Part shown: positions 46,498 to 56,949 of the stretch, piece by piece | Layout: each line of letters opens with the position of its first letter | Numbering within the stretch: the stretch's first letter is position 1 | Source of the DNA: Cryptomeria japonica | Lineage: Eukaryota > Streptophyta > Pinopsida > Cupressales > Cupressaceae | NCBI RefSeq assembly: GCF_030272615.1 | Contig: NC_081413.1 | Coordinates: 338,718,302 to 338,775,801, forward strand | Direction of reading: 5' to 3' | Length of the DNA stretch: 57,500 nucleotides | Program-made: the position numbers and the translations under genes | The notes under the pieces: generated by a model | Database searches by the model: none | Seen by the model: only the letters and a program-made list of their open reading frames with translations | Told to the model about the DNA's origin: nothing

Positions 46498-48796
46498 AGG
46501 TTTCTAATCCTTGTTTTAAGTTAACATTGATGAAGGTTACCATTCTGTGGAGTTCACCTTATTGGAGGCATTCTTGAGAGGAGAAATTCTTTTTTAATAT
46601 TTTCTATTGTGCAGGTTTTAGTTTTAGATTTTAATTTTTTTTTTCAAACTTGTTAACAAGTTTGCCTGCAGGTTTAATCTCCTATTCTAGTTAGTTTTTT
46701 ATTAAAAAAGGGCTTTGGAAGGCTTGCCGCCAAAGTTTCTATTTTTTTTAGTGTGCATAGTTTGGAAGGTTTACCGCCAAACTTAGTCTCCTTAATTTAT
46801 TTGGTCGGCTTGCCGCCAAAACTAATTTATCATTAAACTTCATTTCTGATTCACTTGCAGATTTTAACCGTTTTCTTGCTTACAACTATTCTGATTCAAT
46901 TTGTTTAAATCTGCCATTCAGTCCTAACATCTTTATTTGCAGGTGTTATTGATAAATAAAAAGGATAATCTTTATTTAAACTTAAATTTGTTGAGGATTA
47001 AACTCAAACTTAAATTTGTTCTTCTTGTATGTTAGTATCTGTTTTGTTTTTCATAGTTCCTTCAAATTTTATATCTATATATCTAAGTCAGTTGGGTTTC
47101 TTAGTCTCAAATTCTTCAAACAATAAAGAAGATTAAAAACCACTTTAAAGGAAGTCTTGTCCATTCTCCCAACGGTCTTCTGCAATATCAAACCACAAGA
47201 TTATTTATTTGTCCTCTGCAATACTTTAAAAACAAGAAGAAGAAGATTACAAAAGAAGATATATTTATTCAAACTTCTGGTAATCCGTTAAATGTTGTAG
47301 CATCAGTTCTGTTGGTGTTACAAGCACATAAAACAAAGTCTTCTGTAAAAACTTCAAAAGCTGTGTTTTTAAGTTAGTTTTTCTAGTGGTTCCATGTTAG
47401 GTTCAATGTGAATTAGTTCTTAGCTTTGCAATCGCGATTTTCTTTTTCAGGCTGTTTAAATTAGGTGGGATGCTTTGAAGAAACAGCCATTTGCATTTCT
47501 TCACCAGATTTCATAGTTTTTCCCTTAACAGTTACCTTACAGTCAAATATATATGCAATACCCGGAATAATTTATAAAGAATTGAGAGATTCTTTTGATA
47601 GAATCACATTACAGTTCATCACATTGCAATGCACTGAAGAACTCATAAAAAAATTAACGGTTTCTTTTGATAAAATCACATTACAGCTACTCAAAAGAAA
47701 CTGCAAAACTCACGCGGCTTGTTATCTTTTCACTGTAGCAAGAGGAAGGTGGTTGTTTCTCTGTTAAACCAGCCTCAGGTGGTGAATTTAACAAAAAAAA
47801 AATATATATCTAAGCAACCCTAGAAACTCAGTACTCCTCGCCATCGTTTTCATCGCTTTCAGTTGGCCGGGGTCGAACTCTTCGAATCCCAAACTGCTTC
47901 GATCGCTCCTCCAATCCCAAACTGCTTCGATCGCTTATCAAACAAAGGGTTGACCACTTTGGTCACCTTCTTCTTGGTAGCTACTGGGGGCTTCACCCCT
48001 CTCTTTGGAGCCATTGTAAATAGTTAAAAGCCTCTCGATCTCAAACCTCCGGATGAGCAGCTGCGCCGCTTCTAGTATACTGGTTTCGTTTCCTTCCAGT
48101 GTCAAAAGAACGGTGAGTAGCTGTGGAAATCATCTAACCTGCGTTTGAACGTCTCCTTCTAGGGTTTAAACGTCCCCTTTGATAACTGCTGCAAACAAAA
48201 ATTTCTGTGGTCTGCAACGTCTGTGTATTCCCTGCAACTTTGTTTTTTTTGTTTTAACGTCTCTACCTTTCTGTCACCTATGCCTCTGCCTTTTCTACAA
48301 ATCAGTAACGCCTCTGCCTTTCATTTGAGGCGTTTCTACAAATTAATAAGTTCTTTAAAAGTTTAATAAGAACAAATTAATAAGTTCTTTTCTTATTAAT
48401 CCATACATTAAAAAAAGTTTATACATATTTTTAATATATATAAAAAGTTTTTTTAAAAGTTTTTTAAAAAAAACAATTTTTTTAATTATATAAACCTTTT
48501 TTATATAAATAGTTTCTTTTTAATTAAAAATTAAAGTTTTTTTTAATAAAGTTTGTTTAACTAAAATTTAAGTTTTTAAAATTTATTATTACAAATTTCA
48601 AATTAATATTTTATTCTTCTTTCATAAATATTTTTAAATATTTTGTTATTTTAAAAAAAATAATAAAATAAAATAAAAAATTTGTTAATCCAATTTGGTT
48701 AGTTTTTTTTATCAAGGAGGTTAAAAAATATTTTATTTTTATCCAAGAAGGCATTTTTTTCAATATTAAGCATAATTTGTTCATTATTTTGCTATC
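46498..48796 (+). other. 2.3-kb untranslated leader of Copia-C
   Basis: Unusually long leader. It holds three copies of a GG(C/T)TT(G/A)CCGCCAAA motif (46721, 46768, 46806), an antisense ribosomal protein L7a fragment (47859-48130) and a very AT-rich end (48340-48780). No plus-strand gene is visible. A frame at 47465-47767 has no recognisable family. Confidence 0.7.
47859..48014 (-). pseudogene. RPL7A: captured 5' fragment of ribosomal protein L7a (eL8)
   Basis: A minus-strand ATG at 48014 opens a 51-codon frame. Its first 37 residues match the start of plant 60S ribosomal protein L7a (eL8): MAPKRG, a lysine-rich stretch with KKK, NPLFDKR and KQFGIGGA. In L7a this is the N-terminal tail and start of the globular part that binds 25S rRNA. 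The match ends at 47904. A 24-bp tandem duplication (47884-47907 and 47912-47935) then throws the frame into unrelated residues and a TGA at 47859. The sequence upstream of the ATG (48015 to about 48130) resembles a 5' untranslated region. The fragment is antisense to Copia-C and inside its leader, so it is carried as host sequence. The full gene is not present. Confidence 0.85.
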
Positions 48797-51700
48797 ATGT
48801 CTACATTAATTCCAGAAATTAAATTAAATAGTTCCAATTATCACTCTTGGAAAACACATATCTCATTTATTTTTCGTTTCAAACACCTTTTGGATGTTGC
48901 GACTGATAAAACATTTGAACCCGCTACATCTGCTCCTCAAGCCAACCTAGATAGATGGAAGGCTCAAAATGAGGAAGCACTTGGTTTAATTGGTATTTGA
49001 ATGGTTCCTGATTTGTATGTTTTAATTGGAAATTGTACAAAAGCGCATGAAGCTTGGGAAATTTTAAAAACTACTTATGATAGCTCAAATGAATCCCGAA
49101 AAATTCAACTTCAAGATCAACTTGAAGATCTCAGGTATACAGATTTTAAAACTATGGATGAATTCTTATTAAAGTTTGATTCTGTTAATAGTCAATTAAC
49201 TGGTTTAGGAGTTACTCTAGCTGATTTACGTTTAATACATCTTATTCTTAAAAAATGTCTTCCTCATCAATTTCAACAATTTATTACGAATATTCATGCT
49301 CAACTTGCTATTCCTAGCTTAGCTACTCAATTAACATATGATATTTTTCGTAATTTATTGCGTCAAGAGGAAGCTAAATTAATTCAATTTGGTACTCTTA
49401 AAAGTAGTGAACATGCTTTTATGTCTAAAAATCAAAATCATAATAATAATTTTAGATCTAATAATAATAAACATAATCATAATCATAATCATAATCATAA
49501 TCATAATAATAATCACAAATCTTCTAATTATCAATCTCATTCTAAATCCTATCATAATAATTCTCATAATAATAATCATAATAATAATCACAATAATCAA
49601 AGGAATAATTCTCAAACAAGACCCCATTGCACATATTGTGGGAAAGATGGACATATTACTAATAATTGTTTTAAGAAACAAAATGGTAAAAAGCCCATGA
49701 ATCAAAATAATCAAAATAATCAACATAAACATCATTATAAGAAGGGTAATAATAATGGTAATTCATCTCGTCATGCATTTACATGTACTTATAATGTTTC
49801 TCAACCACTTGAGTGGATTATTGATTCTGGTGCATCTCAACATGTTACTTCTCATAAAGAATGTTTTGAATCTTTGCATCCCGATACTTCTAATATTCCT
49901 GTTCAATTAGCTAATAATCATAGTTGTAAAGTTGAAGCTATTGGTGATGTGAATGTTCCTAATGGGAAATTACATGATGTTCTTTATGTTCCTGAATTAA
50001 AATCAAATTTGATTTCAGTTCCTAAACTTTGTCAAGATTATAAGATCAACTTTTATAGGGGCATATGTTATATCATTGATCCAAACACTAATCATGTTAT
50101 TGCTACTACTAAAATGGATAGTGATAACTTATTCAAGTTCTATGAATTTGCTCCTCCAAAGTATTCTTTGCTTACTACTGTTGATTTTACTATATGGCAT
50201 GAAAGACTTGGCCATCTCAATTCTGATTATATTTCATTGATGCAAAAAGCAAATATGGTTGATGGATTGCCTACTATTGTTCCTTCTCAAATTGTTTGCA
50301 ATGGTTGCATGAGTGGTAAGATGCATAGGGAACCCTTTCCTCATGGTCAATCTTGGAGGGCATATACTAAATTGCATCTAGTTCATAGTGATCTCTTGGG
50401 TCCCATGGAGAATCCCTCCATCCAAGGTTCAAGGTATGCACTTACCTTTGTTGATGATTTTTCCAGAAGAACATGGATATATTTCCTTCATAGTAAGGAT
50501 CAAGTGCTTGATGTTTTTACTGAATTTCATATGTTTGTAGAAAGGCAATCTAGTTCTAAAATTAAGATTCTTCGTACTGACAATGGAAGAGAATATGTCA
50601 ATAATGCATTTAATGCTTATTTAAAATCTTTTGGAATTAAACATGAGCTTACCGTTCCTTATACACCACAACAAAATGGTGTGGCAGAACGGAAGCATAG
50701 GACAATTGTTGAAATGGCTAGATGTTTATTGCATGCTAAAAATATGGATTACAAGTTTTGGGCTGAAGCTATGGCTTGTGCAACTTATTTAATTAATAGA
50801 ACACCTACCAAAGCCTTAAAGGATAAAACTCCTGAAGAAGCTTGGTCTGGTAAAAGCCTAATTTGCAGAATTTAAGAATTTTTGGTTCCATAGCTTATGT
50901 TCACAAACCTAAGGAGAAAAGAAAAAAATTAGATGCTAAATCTTCTCCTTTTATTTTTGTTGGTTATGATGAAAATACTAAAGGTTATAGAGTTTACAAT
51001 CCTATTACTAACAAGGTAAAAGTTGCAAGAGATGTTTGTATTGCAGAAAAAGGCATTCATGATTGTTCTAAAGTGAAGGATGATGAACTTGGTCAAACCA
51101 AAGTTGTGCTTGTAGAGGACCAACCTCCTTCTCTTAACCCTACTCCTAATGCATCTCTTTCTATTCCTTCTAGTGATAGTGATGATGATAATAATAACTC
51201 TACTCCTCATGACTCTTCTTCTAGTGATGAATCCATTACTTCTAAAAGAAGACCTAAATGGTTTAAATCTTTAATTCAAGATAGTGATGAATACTTAGCT
51301 AGAATGGATAAACTTCAAGCTAGGAGAGTTAATTATTGTAATTATGCTTTAATGACTACTATTATGAATTCTAATGATCCTAAAACATTTGATCAAGCTA
51401 AAAATCAACCACATTGGCAAAAAGCAATGAAGGAAGAATATGATACTTTAACTTCTAACCAAACTTGGGATTTAGTTCCCTTGCCTCATGGTAAAAATCT
51501 TGTTTCTTGCAAGTGGCTTTATAAAACTAAATTGAATGCTAATAATCAAGTTAGTAAATTTAAAGCTAGATTAGTTGCTAGAGGTTTTTCTCAAATTGAA
51601 GGCTTAGATTATAATGAAACTTTTGCTCCTGTTGCTAAAATGCCTACAATTAAACTTGTGCTTGCTTTAGCTTCTAGAATGAATTGGCCTATTCACCAAA

Positions 51701-52935
51701 TGGATGTTAAAAGTGCTTTTCTTAATGGTGATTTACATGAAGAAATTTATATGTCTCAACCTCCTGGTTTTATTAAAGAAGGTAATGCACACTTAGTTTG
51801 TAAATTAAAGAAATCAATTTATGGATTAAAGCAATCTCCTAGGGAGTGGTATTCAAAGATTAATGAATTCTTTCTTTCTCAAGGCTTTATTAGAAGTAAA
51901 AATGATCCTAACTTGTATATTAAACATAGTGAAGATGATATTATAATTATTATCTTGTATGTAGATGATTTGATTCTTACTTCAAGTTCCAATACTTTGA
52001 TTTCTGATATTAAGTTTCAACTTAATCAAAAATTTCAAATGACTGATTTAGGTCCTTTACATTATTTCTTAGGAATGCAAATTTGGCAAACCTCTAAAGG
52101 AATTTTCTTATCTCAAAGTAAATATGCTCAAGATTTCATAGATAAGTTTAAAATGAATGATGCTCATCATGTTTCAATTCCTATTGAATTAGGCACTAAG
52201 TTAATGCTTGATATGCAAACTCCTCTTGTTGATCCTACCTTGTATAGACAATTAGTTGGAAGTTTGAACTATTTAACTCTTACTAGGCCAGATATTGCTT
52301 ATAGTGTTGGTTTGGTTTCTAGATTCATGTCTAAACCTCAACAAACACACTTTAAAGTTGCTAAAAGAATTTTAAGATATATTAAAGGAACATTTAATGT
52401 AGGTTTGTTTTATGATGCAAATTCTGATTTTACTTTAAAAGGTTTTACTGATTCCGATCTAGGTGGAGATCCCAATGATGGGAAATCTACTTGTGGTTAT
52501 TGTTTCTTTGTTGGTTCAGGAGCAATTTCTTGGAATAGTAAAAAGCAACAATCTACCTCTCTTGGATCCACTGAAGCTGAGTACAAAGGATGCACTAATG
52601 CTTCCAAAGAAGTCTTGTGGCTTAGAAGATTACTTGAAGATTTGGGTCTACCTCAACACGAACCAACTCCATTGTATTGTGACAACCAAAGTGCCATTGC
52701 CTTGGCTAAAAATCCAGTTTTCCATGCAAGGACAAAACACATTGCTCTCCAACACCACGTTATTAGAGAACAAATTGAAGACAAGCAAGTTTCACTCCTC
52801 TATTGCAAGGGGGAAGACCAAGTTGCAGATATTTTGACCAAGCCACTTTGTAAAGAAAAGTTCCAATTTCATTGTAAAAATCTTGGATTACAACCCATTG
52901 AAGGGTTTGATGTAAGCTCCCCAAGTAAAGCTTAA
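48797..52935 (+). pseudogene. Copia-C gag-pol polyprotein, two lesions only
   Basis: From ATG 48797 to TAA 52935, about 1380 codons. Gag starts MSTLIPEIKLNSSNYHSWK. A His/Asn-rich low-complexity stretch (49420-49610) precedes an intact CCHC knuckle, CTYCGKDGHITNNC (49628-49669). Protease DSG is at 49823. Integrase has HHCC (50195-50320), D in VHSDLLGP, D in RTDNGREY (near 50578) and E in NGVAERKH (near 50690). Reverse transcriptase YVDD is at 51958-51969. RNase H runs to the end with the QVADILTKPL word. The two lesions are a TGA at 48998-49000, where a tryptophan or arginine is likely, and a missing base in the A-run at 50852-50855, which shifts the frame at the integrase C-terminus. Coding is AT-rich, unlike Copia-B. 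Confidence 0.95.
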
Positions 52936-52942
52936 GGGGGGG
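52931..52942 (+). promoter_or_regulatory. polypurine tract of Copia-C
   Basis: CTTAAGGGGGGG immediately before the 3' LTR start TGTTAG. It is identical to that of Copia-B. Confidence 0.9.
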
Positions 52943-53461
52943 TGTTAGAATATTTAATCTTTACTTAGCTTAGGTTTATTTTTATTTAGTTTAGGATATT
53001 CCTTTGGAATTCCTACATGTAATTTGTCCTCTAGTACATGTGTGAGGACAAGTCATTTCTTTTATTTTCCTTTATTAAGGAATATTAGATTTCCTCCATA
53101 AGAGGATGTGGACACATGGCACACACATTTTATGAATGGTGGCATTCATAGATTTGGGAGTTACTTTGTAACTCCTCTCCTCATCTCTATTTAAGAGATG
53201 CCTCCTCTCTCATTTCTTCTTAATGACAATATTGTAAAGAGCTTCTTGCTCTCTCTCTCTCTCTCTCTCATTTTTAGGCATTGCCTCATTCATAATATCA
53301 CAAGGGGTTTTTCTTTGCTTTTCCCCTTTCAAAAGTTCTTGTGCCTCCTTCTTCACATTTGGGTGATGCTCTAAGGTCTTTGCTTTTCTCATGGTAACAA
53401 TTACTTCATCATAAACATTCTTGGATTAATTTTCCTTTCCTTTCTCTTTTATTTCCTTTCA
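52943..53461 (+). repeat. 3' LTR of Copia-C
   Basis: 519 bp, nearly identical to 45971-46485. It is followed by the GATCC target duplication and the interrupted Copia-A2 protease sequence. Confidence 0.95.
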
Positions 53462-54732
53462 GATCCTTTACCTCTTACCGGACATGGTGCATCATTACCA
53501 AATCTAACATAGCCTCCATCATAATCTTCTAACATAACAAACTTGTGTTTATCTCCTGTCATATGATGTGAGCATCCACTATCTATAATCCAAGAATAAT
53601 TAGTGTTTATGTGAGATATTAGGGCTTTTTCTTCATACCTTTCTTCATCTGATCCATCCTTGATAGCCACATAAACAACTTTCTCTGTATCAGTCTCATC
53701 TGATTTATCATCTTTAGATTCCTCATCGGCAATTAAGCAGGTCTTTCTATCTCTTCTTTTGAAGTCTCGGTGACCTGTGTAATGATTATCTTTTTGTCTG
53801 TCATCTCGATAATCTCTCTTTTCAGTGAAATCTTTGTCAGGATAGTTAGAAGCCATATGTCCAATATTATCACAATTGAAACATTTCAAGGGTAGTTTTC
53901 CCTTATACTTACCTTTGCCTCTTGGTAACCTTTTGGCCAATAGTGCTTCAAACTCCTCTTGCTTTCTGATTTCTTCATACAGTTTGTGTACCTCCTCCAT
54001 GTTCTTCTGAAATCTTTCACTTGCTCCACTATGATCTCCTCCAGAGTACTTATACTTTCTTTCATTGTAATCATTAGATTCATTCAGATGAAAAGAACTA
54101 AATGTAGATTCAACTTTATTTACCGATGACCCATTGTTATCAAAATTACTTAACTCAAATGCATGTAGCTTACCAATAGTAGCATCCAAGGAAACTGGCA
54201 TATTAGGTATAGACCTCAATTCATTGATTGCAGAGACTCGGATTGCATAGGCAGGTAGAAGGGTTCTTAGCAACTCACTTGTCACATTCTTTTCTTCAAT
54301 AGTTCCTCCTGCTCCCTTGATTTGATTTACAATCTCCTTTAATCTTGTACTGTACTGGGTTATGTTCTCACCTTCATTCATCCTCATAGATTCAAGTTGT
54401 CCTCTTAGACTATCAACTTTTGCTCTTTGAACATGTTCATCTCCTCCATATACAGATATGAGCTTAGTCCACATAGCCTTCGCATCATTGCAGCCTTCTA
54501 GATCATTAAACTCAGAATCAATCAATGCAGATGTTATTTCAATCATTACTTGAATGTGTTCTTTCTTTGCCTTTATCTCTTCCATAGTCAATGGATACGT
54601 GCTCGGTGTAACAAAATCATTCTCCAGATAGTATATAGCATATTCTCCAACTCGTGATAGATGTAGCTTCATCCTTTTCTGCCATGTAGAGAAACTTGAC
54701 TTATTCAGCTTAGGTGCATCCCTCTTATACAT
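53462..54732 (-). pseudogene. Copia-A2 gag and protease N-terminal part
   Basis: An open frame of about 424 codons on the minus strand from MYKRDAPKL (54732). Gag contains the YGGDEHVQ block, a NEGENITQYSTRLKE segment and a zinc knuckle, CFNCDNIGHMASNY (53842-53883), with Tyr as fourth ligand. A charged linker leads to the protease word WIIDSGCSHHM (DSG, Asp at 53581-53583). The frame is cut by Copia-C after RGKGS. The rest of the protease continues at 45965 and below. This half has no stop of its own, so the insertion is its main lesion. Confidence 0.93.
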
Positions 54733-54782
54733 CTTTGGATATTTAACTCAAGTGCCTTTAAACTTTCCTTTCGGAGTCCAAA

Positions 54783-54794
54783 GCTCTAATACCA
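54783..54794 (-). promoter_or_regulatory. primer binding site of Copia-A2 with one change
   Basis: Minus-strand TGGTATTAGAGC differs from the Copia-A1 site TGGTATCAGAGC by one C-to-T change. It lies two bases from the LTR, as in A1. Confidence 0.85.
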
Positions 54795-54796
54795 AT

Positions 54797-56264
54797 TGAT
54801 AGTTCTGATACTTAATATAAGTACAGATCCAATAGCCAACAAGATGAGAGGGGGGGTGAATCATACAAACTTAATCATCAATGAAAACATTAGATTCAAC
54901 CTCGGTAACATATATCAGTCATAGAATAAAAACTGTCAAACATGCAGACTCAAAAGCATATGAACAATAGAAACCTCATAACACCAGATTTAACATGGAA
55001 ACCCAAATAGGGAAAAACCACTGTGGGATTTTGGACCCACTAAGAAATATACTCTTCTAGAGTATGCTCGGTTAAAAGCCAATCCTGTTAAAGATTACAA
55101 AACACATTGCTAGATGTGACCCGGTTAAGGGATTTCCCTCAGATCTGTTAGGATCTTCACTTTGTTAGAAGTGACCTTGTCAAAGGATTTCAAACACTCA
55201 TTTAGAATGTCACCTTGTTAGAGGATTTACTTATAAGACTGTTAAGTCCACTCGGTTAAGAGATTTCCTGTTACTTTCACAAGCTAACAGTAATACAATC
55301 TATCTGCAACTTTACATCTAAAATGCTAAAGAAGATTCTTATTTGTTCAACACAATCTAGACACAGAACTATTCTTGTCTATCTGCTGGGCATCAATACT
55401 CTATTATTCCAACAGGTCTTCAAGCTTCTGTGCTCGGTGATCACTATGTAGCATCCCTGTGCATACACTTGCTCGCATACACTGTTTATCAACTATTCCT
55501 TATTTATAAACAATCATCTAACCGCTTAATCTCCTTGATCACATTTCCCATGATCAATCATAGCCATCAGATCTTCAATCTTGTCCAGGTTCATTGTATC
55601 TTACGATCTGAAAAATGTTTTACCCTGCCTCGGAACTTGCACAATCATCTTGGAACTTGTGTTAGGGTAATGCGGTTCAATCTGAGCTGTAGATCTTCTT
55701 GCCGACTTTCCATTGCCTTTGATTTGTTAACAAACTTCTTCCACGGCTTGCCAATCATTGATCCACTCTAGCTCATCAACTTCTTTCATTAAATATCACA
55801 TGTAAACATTTAATGCATTTTGTTATAGCTCGGTTACAACTCGGTGAATACTAAACTTTACTCGGTAGACATTCTGTCTTCATTAACCGACTGCGATAAC
55901 CTTAGGGTTTACCGACTAGGTTCTTTGCCTGATAACATAGTGTAGTATTAACCTTTACATTTTACAACATATGTATGATGTTAAAACAATCTAAAACATC
56001 AAGATCCCATCATTATCTGACTTGGTAGAGTTGCCCATTGAATAACTTATCCCTTTATTCATCATATTCTTTCTTGTGTCTTTACCGACTTCTTTATAAT
56101 CTTCATATCACATTTCTTAAGATATGGCAACATCATACTGAATTAGAAAATCAATTTCTTGACATCAATGACAAAATAATAATATCAAGACAGTAAAACA
56201 TCTTTAATCAGTTATGTCCATAATCATCAACAACCTTCTCAATATGCTTGTTATATTGCCAAGA
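54797..56264 (-). repeat. 5' LTR of Copia-A2
   Basis: 1468 bp. Transcription from it would run leftwards, away from the DRM inverted repeat. A minus-strand TATA signal lies near 55500-55508. The outer terminus reads GCCAAGA where the inner copy has GCCAACA. Confidence 0.93.
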
Positions 56265-56314
56265 AGTATGCAATACAAACAAACAATGTCTGGAGTGTCT
56301 GATGTGACGTCTCT

Positions 56315-56949
56315 AATTTATGTCCGGAGGGTCTAACTAGTTTTGGAGTTCCTGTGAAACCTATTGGGCCACGCTTGGAGGAAATCAATGTGTTCATGCA
56401 AGGAGCACCTTTTTTCTATTATGAGAATGATACTTTTGCACCGAGGGATATTTGGAAGTCAATAGCCAAAAATTTCTATAGTGTGGAACAATAGTTGGCA
56501 GACTCGAAGTATAATTGTTACCTTTCAGAAGACCAAGAGGTTATGTACACAATCTCCCAAAGAAGAGCGATTTCAAGAATTACCTCTCCCCCCAATGACC
56601 ATTCAGGAAGCACTTCCTCAAACAAAGGACTATTGGCCTCCATGGGATCAAAGAAAAAAATTAAAGCATAGACTCTAGACGATGTGGTGGTGTCCTTCGT
56701 GAAGAACTCTACACTATAATTGAAAATTCATGAGGGAAACTGCAAGATAGTGAAGAGAAATACAATCTTGAAAAGTGGGAAGAATGGATCTTGGTTTGGG
56801 TGGGGCCAAGTCAGGTGGCTCCTCTAGAGGTTGACAAGATAGAAATCATATTAGGATTTGAAAAAGATCACACTTGTGGAACTTCATGTGCGAGTGATCG
56901 ATTGTGGTGTTTGGGTAATGCATTCCAAATAGATGCAGTTGCATGCCAT
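56315..56949 (+). pseudogene. DRM: DRM-type de novo DNA methyltransferase relic (left arm)
   Basis: Translation follows the C-terminal part of plant DRM cytosine-5 methyltransferases, which establish DNA methylation guided by small RNAs. Recognisable in order: a SFGVPVKP segment, PFFYYENDTFAPRDIW (56408-56455), then after a frame change RFQELPLPPMTIQEALP and YWPPWDQRKKL (56565-56665). Next come LVWVGPSQVAPLEVDKIEIILGF (motif IX region, 56791-56860) and CLGNAFQIDAVACH (motif X, about 56908-56949). The catalytic motifs I and IV, which follow X in DRMs, are absent. A TAG at 56492 replaces a GAG kept in the other arm. A TAG at 56676 is shared by both arms. No introns are visible within this part. 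It is non-coding as protein but carries DRM homology for RNA pairing. Confidence 0.85.

Larger units (their letters stand above)
45971..53461 (+). mobile_element. Copia-C: young, nearly intact LTR retrotransposon
   Basis: Complete Copia element of 7491 bp with the perfect TSD GATCC at 45966-45970 and 53462-53466. LTRs are 515 and 519 bp and differ by about four substitutions and a CT-repeat length change. It has a tRNA-Met primer site, a 2.3-kb leader, gag-pol and a polypurine tract. It inserted in the protease-coding part of Copia-A2, in the opposite orientation. It is the youngest insertion in the window. Confidence 0.95.
41125..56264 (-). mobile_element. Copia-A2: LTR retrotransposon, minus strand, split by Copia-C
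   Basis: Same family as Copia-A1 by LTR and protein similarity. LTRs are at 41125-42593 and 54797-56264. The TSD AGTAT is perfect at 41120-41124 and 56265-56269. Gag, protease, integrase, reverse transcriptase and RNase H are in Copia order. Its own sequence is about 7.6 kb. Copia-C (45971-53461) sits in the protease region. Immediately to the right lies the DRM inverted repeat, so the element inserted in or beside the DRM relic. Confidence 0.94.

Noticed and set aside
49379-49735. Ile/Met-rich frames on both strands over the Copia-C gag
   Set aside because: Shadow frames of the CATAAT-type codon repeat encoding His/Asn in the real gag frame.
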